A stretch of DNA of 64,000 nucleotides from Nocardioides marinus (GTDB lineage Bacteria > Actinomycetota > Actinomycetes > Propionibacteriales > Nocardioidaceae). Shown one piece after another: positions 1 to 7,786 of this stretch. Position 1 is the first letter of the stretch, and each line of letters opens with the position of its first letter. The notes beneath the pieces are model-generated. The model had not been told where the DNA came from. It made no database searches and saw nothing but the letters and a program-made list of their open reading frames with translations. Position numbers and translations under genes: made by a program. The stretch is from NCBI RefSeq assembly GCF_013408145.1, contig NZ_JACBZI010000001.1, positions 310,001-374,000 on the forward strand, written 5' to 3'.

Positions 1-105
1 GAGCTGCTCGCGCCCGGCCTCGGGGTCAGCGCCGAGGACGTCTCCGACCTCGGGCCGCTGCTGCTCGGGCCGATGGCACGCGGCGCGGAGGTGAGCATGC
101 GATGA
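1..105 (+). CDS. mceA: MCE family protein, C-terminal tail (partial)
   Basis: An open frame enters from the left edge and ends at TGA 103-105; only 34 residues are visible (ELLAPGLG... to ...EVSMR). Its stop overlaps the ATG of the next mce gene (ATGA, 102-105), the same arrangement used through the rest of the operon, so it is the preceding operon member. By position, one place before the mceB-like gene and four before the lipoprotein member, it should be the mceA equivalent. The visible tail has no diagnostic motif, so the identity rests on context. Confidence 0.6.
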   Translation, partial: ELLAPGLGVSAEDVSDLGPLLLGPMARGAEVSMR

Positions 106-1136
106 AGCTCCTCGACGCGAAGACCTCCGCCGACCTCGTCAAGCTCCTCGTCTTCATCGTGGTCACCACGATGGCCACGGGACTGCTGGTCGTGATGGTC
201 GGCAACCTCACCTTCGGCGCCTCCAAGCCCTACCGCGCCGAGTTCGTCGACGCCACCGGCGTCGTGAAGGGCGACGACGTCCGGGTGGCCGGCGTGAAGG
301 TCGGCAGCGTGACCGACATCGAGATCGTCGACCGGACCCGTGCCCTGGTGTCCTTCGACGTCGACGAGGACGTCGCGGTCAACCTCGCCACCCACGCCGC
401 CATCCGCTACCGCAACCTCGTCGGTCAGCGCTACATCTCGCTGAGCCAGCAGGTCGGCGACACGACCCCGCTGGAGGAGGACGCCGTCATCGACGTCCGC
501 AACACCAGCCCGGCACTCGACCTGACGGTGCTCTTCAACGGTTTCAAGCCGTTGTTCCAGGCCCTGTCGCCCGACGACATCAACCAGCTCTCCTACGAGA
601 TCGTCCAGGTCTTCCAGGGCGAGGGCGGCACGCTGGAGAGCCTGCTGGGCCACACGGCCTCGGTCACCAAGACGCTGGCCGACCGTGACGAGGTGATCAG
701 CGACCTGATCGTCAACCTCGACGACGTGCTGGACCGCATCGCCGACCGCGACAGCGAGCTGAGCGACCTGATCATCACCTTCAAGCAGCTCGTCAAGGGC
801 CTGAAGCAGGACCGCAAGCCGATCCTCGACTCGCTCGAGCAGATCTCGGCGCTCTCCGAGGAGACGGCCTCGCTGGTCACCGGCATCCGCAAGCCCTTCA
901 CCAACGACATCAAGCAGCTGCGCCGATTCGCCGACAACGTCAACCGCAACAAGGGTGAGCTCGACCGTGCGCTCCAGGTGCTGCCGATCAAGCTGGAGAA
1001 GGTGGGTCGCACCGCGATCTACGGCTCCTACTTCAACTTCTACCTCTGCCACTTCCAGGGCCGTGTCCGGCTCCCCGGAGGCAGCTCGGTGCCGATCGAC
1101 TACAACGTGGGTGGAGCGAGGTGTGACCTCGGATGA
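102..1136 (+). CDS. mceB: MCE family lipid-transport protein (MlaD domain)
   Basis: A 344-residue substrate-binding subunit of an Mce ABC-type lipid/sterol importer. The N-terminal transmembrane anchor spans about residues 14-37. An MlaD/MCE domain follows (about 40-118, with the GVVKGDDVRVAGVKVGSV pattern typical of the family). A long helical region with heptad-like repeats comes next (about 160-300), thought in this family to build the tunnel across the envelope. The protein acts outside the membrane with the other Mce subunits. Its start overlaps the previous stop and its stop overlaps the next start, so translation is probably coupled. The B designation comes from order in the operon, not from sequence-specific features. 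Confidence 0.9.
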   Translation: MKLLDAKTSADLVKLLVFIVVTTMATGLLVVMVGNLTFGASKPYRAEFVDATGVVKGDDVRVAGVKVGSVTDIEIVDRTRALVSFDVDEDVAVNLATHAAIRYRNLVGQRYISLSQQVGDTTPLEEDAVIDVRNTSPALDLTVLFNGFKPLFQALSPDDINQLSYEIVQVFQGEGGTLESLLGHTASVTKTLADRDEVISDLIVNLDDVLDRIADRDSELSDLIITFKQLVKGLKQDRKPILDSLEQISALSEETASLVTGIRKPFTNDIKQLRRFADNVNRNKGELDRALQVLPIKLEKVGRTAIYGSYFNFYLCHFQGRVRLPGGSSVPIDYNVGGARCDLG

Positions 1137-2116
1137 AGCCCTTCCGTGAGCGCAACCCGATCGTCGTCGGGGCGATCAGCATCGCCGTCCTGGCGGTCGC
1201 CCTCGTCGCGGCCTTCCGTGCCCAGGACCTCCCGCTGATCGGCGGCGGCGACACCTACTACGCCAACTTCGCCGAGGCCGGTGGCATCAAGGTCGGCGAC
1301 GAGGTCCGCATCGCCGGCGTCCGCGTGGGTGCCGTCGAGAGCATCGAGCTCGACGGCGACAAGGTGCACGTCGGGTTCCGCATCAAGACCGACTCCCAGT
1401 TCGGCCCCACCTCGCGCGCCGACCTCAAGGTCAAGACGCTGCTCGGCGACATGTTCCTGGCCATCGAGCCGGCCGGGTCCGGGCAGATGGCCGAGGGCAC
1501 CACGATCCCCGTGGAACGGACGAGCTCGCCGTACGACGTCGTCGACGCCTTCGAGGGCCTCGCCGACACCGCGGCCGACATCAACACCGACCAGCTGGCG
1601 CAGTCCCTGACCACGCTGGCCGACCTCTCCCGCAACACGCCCGAGGAGTTTCAGGGCGCGCTGGAGGGCGTCTCGGCGCTCTCGGCCAACGTCGCGGCCA
1701 AGAACGACGAGATCAACAGCCTGCTGAAGAACCTGCGCCGGGTTTCGACCGTCCTCGACGACCGCGACCAGGACATCATCGAGCTGATGGAGGACTCCGA
1801 CGTCCTGTTCCGGGCCCTGGTGGCCCGCCGGGACGCGGTGCACCGCCTGCTGGTCTCGACCACACAGCTCTCCCAGGAGCTCACGGCGCTCGTGCGTGAC
1901 ACCCGCGCCGACCTCAAGCCGGCGCTGTCCAGCCTGGAGGAGGTCCTCGACGTGCTCAACAAGAACGAGGACAACCTCGACGACACGCTGCGGCTGATGG
2001 CGCCGTTCTACCGCGTCTTCGCCAACACGCTGGGCAACGGGCCGTGGTTCGACACCTTCATCCAGAACTTCCCGGCGACCCTGCCCGACCTGACGAACGG
2101 AGGGGGGATCGGATGA
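1133..2116 (+). CDS. mceC: MCE family lipid-transport protein (MlaD domain)
   Basis: A 327-residue Mce subunit with an N-terminal membrane segment (about residues 9-28). Its MlaD domain (about 40-115) contains GGIKVGDEVRIAGVRVGAV, followed by the helical region (about 150-300). It is expected to form part of the hetero-hexameric Mce ring or tube that carries hydrophobic substrates to the YrbE permeases, which lie outside this window. Both ends overlap neighbours by four bases. Assignment to position C follows gene order. Confidence 0.9.
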   Translation: MKPFRERNPIVVGAISIAVLAVALVAAFRAQDLPLIGGGDTYYANFAEAGGIKVGDEVRIAGVRVGAVESIELDGDKVHVGFRIKTDSQFGPTSRADLKVKTLLGDMFLAIEPAGSGQMAEGTTIPVERTSSPYDVVDAFEGLADTAADINTDQLAQSLTTLADLSRNTPEEFQGALEGVSALSANVAAKNDEINSLLKNLRRVSTVLDDRDQDIIELMEDSDVLFRALVARRDAVHRLLVSTTQLSQELTALVRDTRADLKPALSSLEEVLDVLNKNEDNLDDTLRLMAPFYRVFANTLGNGPWFDTFIQNFPATLPDLTNGGGIG

Positions 2117-3258
2117 GCGCCGCGACCAGCTTCCTGCGCCGCCTCGTGGTGCCCGTGGTCCTGCTCGCCCTCGTGGTGGTCGCCGCGTTCACGTTGTTCG
2201 GCGAGGAGGAGCGCAAGACCCTCACCGCCAGCTTCCCGAGGACCGTCTCGGTCTACGAGGGCTCCGACGTGCGCGTCCTCGGCGTCCCGGTCGGCACGGT
2301 CGACACCGTGACCCCCTCGGGCACCGAGGTGGTCGTGACCATGAGCTACGACCCCGAGGTGCAGATCCCCGCCGACGCGAAGGCCGTCATCATCGCCCCG
2401 TCGATCGTGGGGGACCGGTTCATCCAGCTCACCCCCGCCTACACCGGGGGAGAGGTGCTGGCGAGCGGCGAGGTGATCGGTGTGGACCGCACCGCGACCC
2501 CGCTGGAGCTCGACGACATCTACGACAGCCTCGACGACCTCAACGTGGCCCTCGGCCCCAACGGGGCCAACGAGAACGGCGCGCTCACCGACCTGCTCGA
2601 GGTCACGGCCGACAACTTCGGCGGCCAGGGCGCGAGGTTCAACCAGACGATCTCCGACTTCGGCGACCTCAGCGCCACCCTCGACGACAACAAGGAGGAG
2701 CTCTTCTCCTCCCTCACCGAGGTCCAGGCCTTCGTCAGCACCCTCGCCGAGAACGACACGACCGTGCGGCAGTTCAACACCTCCCTGGCCGACGTCAGCG
2801 AGCTGCTCTCGGGTGAGCGGCAGGAGCTCGTGGCCTCGCTCGACAACCTCGGCACCGCCCTGGGCCAGGTCAAGGACTTCGTCGAGACCAACCAGGACGT
2901 GCTCGGCCGCGACATCACCAAGCTCAACCGGGTCGCCAAGGTCCTGGTCAAGCAGCGTGCCAACCTCGAGGAGGTGCTGGCGGTGGCACCGCTGGCGCTG
3001 AACAACCTCTACCTCACCTACAACCCGCAGGCCGGCACGCTGGACACCAACGCCAACGTCGGCAACCTCGAGAACCAGCTGATCAACGACCCGGGCCTGT
3101 TGCTGTGCACGGTCGTGAACTCGATCGACCCCACCGGCGCGCTGTGCGACCTCGTCCAGGGCGCCGCGCCCCGCCCGGCCGCGCTGGCGGGCTCGGCCTC
3201 GGTCGCCCCGCAGGTGGCCGACCCCACCCTGGGCGGTCTCGTGGAGGTGACCCGCTGA
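2113..3258 (+). CDS. mceD: MCE family lipid-transport protein (MlaD domain)
   Basis: A 381-residue Mce subunit. The ATG at 2113 was chosen over an in-frame upstream ATG at 2044 because it forms the ATGA overlap used by its neighbours and places the hydrophobic segment (RRLVVPVVLLALVVVAAFTL) directly at the N-terminus. The MlaD domain lies at about residues 35-115 (GSDVRVLGVPVGTV) and the helical region at about 150-300. The C-terminus is proline/alanine-rich. Its stop shares a base with the next start (TGATG). Confidence 0.9.
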   Translation: MSAATSFLRRLVVPVVLLALVVVAAFTLFGEEERKTLTASFPRTVSVYEGSDVRVLGVPVGTVDTVTPSGTEVVVTMSYDPEVQIPADAKAVIIAPSIVGDRFIQLTPAYTGGEVLASGEVIGVDRTATPLELDDIYDSLDDLNVALGPNGANENGALTDLLEVTADNFGGQGARFNQTISDFGDLSATLDDNKEELFSSLTEVQAFVSTLAENDTTVRQFNTSLADVSELLSGERQELVASLDNLGTALGQVKDFVETNQDVLGRDITKLNRVAKVLVKQRANLEEVLAVAPLALNNLYLTYNPQAGTLDTNANVGNLENQLINDPGLLLCTVVNSIDPTGALCDLVQGAAPRPAALAGSASVAPQVADPTLGGLVEVTR

Positions 3259-4691
3259 TGCGCCGTACGACGCTGCGCCGGACCCGTCTGGCGCTCGGCC
3301 TGCTGGCGGCCTCGCTCACGCTGTCCGCCTGTGACTTCGACGTCTACTCGCTGCCGCTGCCGGGTGGCCCCGACACCGGCGACGACCCGATCACGGTCAC
3401 CGCCCAGTTCGCCGACGTGCTCGACCTGGTCCCCAAGTCGACGGTGAAGGTCAACGACGTGACCGTCGGCAAGATCACCGACGTGGACCTCGACGGCTAC
3501 ACCGCGCTGGTCACCATGGAGCTCCAGAACGACGTGGACCTCCCCGACGACGCCGTGGCGCGGCTGCGGCAGACCTCGCTGCTCGGTGAGAAGTTCGTGG
3601 AGCTCGACGCCCCGGCCGACGGCGGCAACGCCGAGCGGCTCGGAGACGGCGACCTGATCCAGCTCGAGCAGACCGGCCGCAACCCCGAGGTCGAGGAGGT
3701 GCTCGGCGCCCTGTCGCTGGTCCTCAACGGCGGCGGTGTCGCGCAGCTGAAGACCATCGCCTCCGAGCTCAACAACGCGCTCGAGGGCCGTGAGGACTCC
3801 GCGCGCTCGGTGCTGCAGCAGCTCGACGTTTTCACCGAGACCCTCGACGACAACAAGGCCGACATCGTCGACGCCATCGAGCGGCTCAACCAGCTCGCGA
3901 TCTCGGTGCGCCAGCAGCAGGGCACCATCGACGACGCCCTCGACGAGCTGCCCAGCGCCCTGCGTTCGCTGGACGCCCAGCGCGAGGACCTCGTGACGAT
4001 GCTCGAGTCGCTCAACGAGCTCGGCGACGTCGGCGTCCGTGTCATCGAGCAGTCCAAGGACACCACCATCGAGACGATCCGCCAGCTCCAGCCGGTGCTG
4101 ACCGAGCTCGCGAACTCCGGTGACGCCTTCGTCAAGGCCTTCAACGTGGCCCTGACCTACCCCTTCGTCGACGAGGTGGTCGGGCGCGACCCGCAGGTCG
4201 CCCGCAACCTGCACATGGGTGACTTCACCAACCTCTCCGTGCAGCTGGAGGTCGACCTCTCGCTCGGTGTCACGGGTGTGCCGACCGGCCTGCCCACGCT
4301 GCTGCCGACCGAGCTGGAGCCGACCGCGGTGGTCGGGGCCGTGCTCAACTGCCTCAGCAGCGCCGACCTCACCTCCAAGGCGTGCCAGAAGGTGCTGGGC
4401 AGCGTCGAGCTGCTGCTGCAGCTGAAGGAGGAGTGCGCGAAGCCGAAGAACGAGGACGTCGTGGTCTGCTCGCTCCTCAACCAGGTGCCGGGCCTGCCGG
4501 ACCTGCCGGGGCTGGGTGGCATCGAGCTGCCGATCCTCGGTGACCTCTTCGGTGGCACCAGCGGCCAGGGCCTGCCGCGCACCGCCCCCGGGGGAGCGGC
4601 ACAGCCGCAGGGCCCGCGGGTCTCCCAGCTGACCTCGCTCTACGACGCCGACCTGGTCGGCCTGATGATCCCGGGGATGGTGGTCTCGTGA
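3258..4691 (+). CDS. mceE: MCE family lipoprotein (LprN/MceE type)
   Basis: A 477-residue Mce subunit that is a lipoprotein: the signal peptide ends in a lipobox LTLSAC with the lipidated Cys at residue 25. The MlaD domain follows at about residues 45-125 (STVKVNDVTVGKITDV), then the helical region and an extended Pro/Gly-rich tail. In known mce operons the fifth subunit is the lipoprotein, which anchors the lettering of the whole operon. The start ATG overlaps the preceding TGA. An upstream in-frame extension exists but lacks a signal peptide at its N-terminus. Confidence 0.92.
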   Translation: MRRTTLRRTRLALGLLAASLTLSACDFDVYSLPLPGGPDTGDDPITVTAQFADVLDLVPKSTVKVNDVTVGKITDVDLDGYTALVTMELQNDVDLPDDAVARLRQTSLLGEKFVELDAPADGGNAERLGDGDLIQLEQTGRNPEVEEVLGALSLVLNGGGVAQLKTIASELNNALEGREDSARSVLQQLDVFTETLDDNKADIVDAIERLNQLAISVRQQQGTIDDALDELPSALRSLDAQREDLVTMLESLNELGDVGVRVIEQSKDTTIETIRQLQPVLTELANSGDAFVKAFNVALTYPFVDEVVGRDPQVARNLHMGDFTNLSVQLEVDLSLGVTGVPTGLPTLLPTELEPTAVVGAVLNCLSSADLTSKACQKVLGSVELLLQLKEECAKPKNEDVVVCSLLNQVPGLPDLPGLGGIELPILGDLFGGTSGQGLPRTAPGGAAQPQGPRVSQLTSLYDADLVGLMIPGMVVS

Positions 4692-5980
4692 TCACGCGCC
4701 GTACCAAGGTCCAGCTGCTGGTCTTCGTGCTCATCACGCTGGTCGGCTGCAGCTTCGTCGGAGCCCGCTACGCCAAGCTCGACCGGCTCTTCTACGACAG
4801 CGCCTACACCGTGACCGCGCACTTCGCCTCCTCCGGCGGCATCTTCGCCGGCGCCGAGGTGACCTACCGCGGGGTCCAGATCGGCAAGGTCGACCGGCTG
4901 GTCCTGACCGAGGAGGGTGTCGACGTCGAGCTGGCGATCGACAACGAGCACGACACGATCCCGGCCGCGACGCTGGCGCTGGTCGGCAACAAGTCCGCCG
5001 TGGGTGAGCAGTACGTCGAGCTCCAGCCCAAGTCCAACGACGAGCCCTACCTCGCCGACGGGTCCGAGATCGCGATGCCGGACACCCGGACCCCGATCCT
5101 TGTCGAGACCCTGCTCTCCAACCTGGCCACGACCGTCGGCTCGGTGGACCGCAAGGCCCTGGAGACCACGGTCACCGAGCTCGGCGCCGCCTTCGCGGGC
5201 ACCGGCGAGCAGCTGCAGCAGATCATCGACACCGGCAACAACTTCATCAACGCCGCCAACGACAACTTCGACACCACCACGGCGCTGATCCGCGACTCCA
5301 ACACGGTGCTCAACGGCCAGATCGCCTCCGAGAGCGCCATCCGCTCCTTCGCGCGCAACCTGTCGCTGTTCACCGGTGCGCTCGCCGACGCCGACCCGGC
5401 GGTCAACAAGCTCCTCGACAACGGCTCGGGCGCCGCGGTGGCCCTGCGCCGCTTCATCGACGACAACGAGGTCGAGCTCGGTGACCTGGTCAACAACCTG
5501 ATCACCACCGGCGAGATCGTCACCCGTCACCTCGACGGGCTCGAGCAGATCCTGGTGATCTACCCCTACGTGGTCGAGGGCGGGTTCACCGTGGTCTCGA
5601 AGTCGCCGGACACCGGGCTCTACGACGCCCACTTCGGCCTGATCATCACCACCACGCCGATCTGCCACGACGGCTACCAGGGCACCGACACCCGTCCGCC
5701 GCAGAACGGCGAGAACCGGCCGATGAACGAGGAGGCTCGCTGTGACGAGCCGCCGGCCCAGAGCAACGCCCGCGGCGCGCAGAACATCTACGACCGGTTC
5801 CGCGCCCCGGCCGACTACGACTCCGAGGTCGTGGCCTCCTACGACCCCGACACCGGCAGCCTCACCTGGGGCGACCGCGTGCCGAGTGCCTTGACCTCCC
5901 CCGGTAGCGTGGCGCCGCGCACCCTGGGGAAGGAGTCCTGGAAGTGGCTGTACCTCCAGCCCCTGACGTCGAGCCGGTGA
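4688..5980 (+). CDS. mceF: MCE family lipid-transport protein (MlaD domain)
   Basis: A 430-residue Mce subunit starting at GTG, overlapped by the previous stop (GTGA). The N-terminal membrane segment is at about residues 7-28 and the MlaD domain at about 35-120 (GGIFAGAEVTYRGVQIGKV). The helical region is followed by a C-terminal part with several cysteines (around ICHDGYQG and ARCDEPP) that may form disulfides outside the membrane. It is the sixth and last Mce core subunit; the following genes are accessory. Confidence 0.9.
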   Translation: MITRRTKVQLLVFVLITLVGCSFVGARYAKLDRLFYDSAYTVTAHFASSGGIFAGAEVTYRGVQIGKVDRLVLTEEGVDVELAIDNEHDTIPAATLALVGNKSAVGEQYVELQPKSNDEPYLADGSEIAMPDTRTPILVETLLSNLATTVGSVDRKALETTVTELGAAFAGTGEQLQQIIDTGNNFINAANDNFDTTTALIRDSNTVLNGQIASESAIRSFARNLSLFTGALADADPAVNKLLDNGSGAAVALRRFIDDNEVELGDLVNNLITTGEIVTRHLDGLEQILVIYPYVVEGGFTVVSKSPDTGLYDAHFGLIITTTPICHDGYQGTDTRPPQNGENRPMNEEARCDEPPAQSNARGAQNIYDRFRAPADYDSEVVASYDPDTGSLTWGDRVPSALTSPGSVAPRTLGKESWKWLYLQPLTSSR

Positions 5981-6708
5981 CCGGCCCGCACGCCGACCAG
6001 CCGCACGACCCCTCCACCGGCGGGAGCGCCGTGCCCGAGCGCACCGGCTCCTCGCCGCTCTTCCGGCTCGGTCTGGCCGCGGTGCTGGTCCTGGTGCTGG
6101 TCGGGTCGGTCGTGGTGACCGGCGTCCTGCTGGCCAGCCGCACCTCCTCGGCCAGCGGTGGGGTGCCCGACCGGTTCGGCGCGCTGCTCTCGGGGGACAA
6201 CGCCGTCGCGGCCGAGCGGGAGGCCGTGTTGTCGGTGGCCTCGCAGTTCATGCTGCGGGTCAACACCTACGGCCCCGACGACCTCGCCGAGGACGGCACG
6301 ATGCCCGACTACCGCGAGCGGGTCGGGGAGTTGATCACCCCCGCCTTCCGTGCCGACTTCGAGGGCCAGGTCGGCACCGCCGAGCTGACCGTCGCCCAGG
6401 CGGCGCTGGGTCGCGACTGCGAGGTCTACGGAGCCGGTGTCTCCGGCATGGACGCCGACTCCGCCACCGCCCTGGTGGCCGGTGCCTTCGTGAACTCCTA
6501 CCCCGGCAGCGGCAAGCGCAGCGACGAGCGGATCGAGACCGACCCGGCGCCGTTCCGCGTGCGCGTGATGCTGGTCAAGGTCGACGGGGAGTGGCTCGTG
6601 GACGACTTCGCGCCCGTGACGGGCAGCGGAGTGACCCTGGACCCCAGCGAGGCACCCGACCCCGACACCCAGCCCAGCCCCACGGCCGGGACGGAGGACG
6701 AGCAGTGA
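5944..6708 (+). CDS. Mce-associated membrane protein
   Basis: A 254-residue protein with a cytoplasmic N-terminus rich in Pro/Thr, one membrane segment (about residues 38-62, FRLGLAAVLVLVLVGSVVVTGVLLA) and an exported domain. That domain ends in VRVMLVKVDGEWLVDDFAPVTG, the pattern of NTF2-like Mce-associated proteins (Mam type). Such proteins stabilise Mce complexes in mycobacteria, so the role here is inferred. The GTG at 5944 sits eight bases after AGGAG (5931-5935) and overlaps mceF by 37 bases. A second in-frame GTG at 5977 would give the usual 4-base overlap and is a real alternative. Confidence 0.8.
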   Translation: MAVPPAPDVEPVTGPHADQPHDPSTGGSAVPERTGSSPLFRLGLAAVLVLVLVGSVVVTGVLLASRTSSASGGVPDRFGALLSGDNAVAAEREAVLSVASQFMLRVNTYGPDDLAEDGTMPDYRERVGELITPAFRADFEGQVGTAELTVAQAALGRDCEVYGAGVSGMDADSATALVAGAFVNSYPGSGKRSDERIETDPAPFRVRVMLVKVDGEWLVDDFAPVTGSGVTLDPSEAPDPDTQPSPTAGTEDEQ

Positions 6709-7535
6709 GCGCGGGTCCGAGCTGGTACGACCTGCTCGACGTCGACCGGGACGCCTCGAGCGAGGAGATCCGCACGGCCTGGCGGGCCGCGATCGCCGAC
6801 CTCGACCCCTCCGACCGGAGGTTCCGCTCGCTCAACCAGGCGGCCGAGGTGCTGCTGGACCCCGCCTCCCGTGCGGCGTACGACGCCGGGCTGGAGGGCC
6901 CGGACACCGCGGCCCCCGAGCGGTCCCCCGCGGCGGTCCCGACCGCAGAGGCGGGCGAGGAGCCGGCCGTGGTGACGACGAGTGCGTCGGGCGCGGCGCC
7001 GAAGCCTGCGACGCGTCGTCTCCCGCTCGTGCCGGCCTGGGCACTTGTGGTCCTCGCGGTCCTTGCCGGCCTCGCGCTCACCGTGGCCGTCGTGGCCGCA
7101 GCGCGTGCCCCCGAGCCGGTCACCGAGAAGGGTGGCGTGCTGCTCGAGGAATCCGCCGAGCAGGCCCGGGCAGCCGCGGTGCGCGCGATCGTGCCGGTCC
7201 TGTCCTACGACTACCGGCGCCTCGACGAGGACGCCGCAGCCGCGCGGTCCTACATGACCTCGGCCTACCAGGACGACAAGTACGACCCGCTGTTCAGCCT
7301 GATCGAGGACAACGCTCCCGAGACCCAGACGGTCGTGGGGGCGCAGGTGGTCGACTCCGCCGTCGTCCGCACCGGCAAGGACCGCGTCGACGTGCTGCTC
7401 TTCGTCGACCGTCCCACCACGAACAAGCAGGTCAGCGACCCGGTCGTCTACAAGGACCAGGTCACCGTGACCATGGCGCGCGTCGACGGTCAGTGGCTCG
7501 TGGACGGCCTGCAGACCTCGCCGATCCAGGAGTGA
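6705..7535 (+). CDS. Membrane protein with N-terminal J-like domain and Mce-associated C-terminal domain
   Basis: A 276-residue protein in three parts: a DnaJ-like domain at residues 7-62 (SWYDLLDVDRDASSEEIRTA ... LLDPASRAAYDAG), a Pro/Ala linker with a membrane segment at about 108-133, and an exported NTF2-like domain ending VTVTMARVDGQWLVDGLQ, similar to the end of the preceding gene. The HPD tripeptide that DnaJ proteins need to stimulate Hsp70 is absent: the region between helices II and III reads AAIADLDPSDRRFR. It is therefore J-like rather than a proven co-chaperone. The GTG start overlaps the previous stop. It is the last gene of the mce operon and is followed by a GC-rich hairpin. 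Confidence 0.75.
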   Translation: MSAGPSWYDLLDVDRDASSEEIRTAWRAAIADLDPSDRRFRSLNQAAEVLLDPASRAAYDAGLEGPDTAAPERSPAAVPTAEAGEEPAVVTTSASGAAPKPATRRLPLVPAWALVVLAVLAGLALTVAVVAAARAPEPVTEKGGVLLEESAEQARAAAVRAIVPVLSYDYRRLDEDAAAARSYMTSAYQDDKYDPLFSLIEDNAPETQTVVGAQVVDSAVVRTGKDRVDVLLFVDRPTTNKQVSDPVVYKDQVTVTMARVDGQWLVDGLQTSPIQE

Positions 7536-7538
7536 GCG

Positions 7539-7562
7539 GGCCCCGCGCGGCCGGGCGGGGCC
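7539..7562 (+). terminator. GC-rich hairpin after the mce operon
   Basis: GGCCCCGC (7539-7546) and GCGGGGCC (7555-7562) are perfect inverted repeats with an 8-base loop, starting three bases after the stop codon. There is no T-run, which is common for actinobacterial terminators. It would separate mce transcription from rpoB. Confidence 0.45.
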
Positions 7563-7658
7563 GAGCTGCTGCTCCCCGGCTCCCCGCCCGAGGTGCTTGA
7601 CCTCGGCGCTCCGGAGCCCCACACTCATCGAGACGTTCGATCCGAGTGGACGCCGTTC

Positions 7659-7687
7659 TTGTGGCGTGCCCGACGAGTGTGTAAGGT
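7659..7687 (+). promoter_or_regulatory. Probable rpoB promoter
   Basis: TTGTGG (7659-7664) and TAAGGT (7682-7687) are separated by exactly 17 bases, a good match to the housekeeping sigma pattern of actinobacteria (TTGNNN / TANNNT). Transcription would begin near 7694, leaving a leader of roughly 90 bases before the rpoB start. This is the only convincing promoter in the 251-base gap. Confidence 0.55.
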
Positions 7688-7786
7688 AGCGCTTTGCGCC
7701 TGCCCTCAAATGCTCTTCAGCCTGTCCGGTGGCTGTCTTGTGGGGGGCTCGCGCCATCGATGAGCTGACCCGTCGAAGGATCCCTC

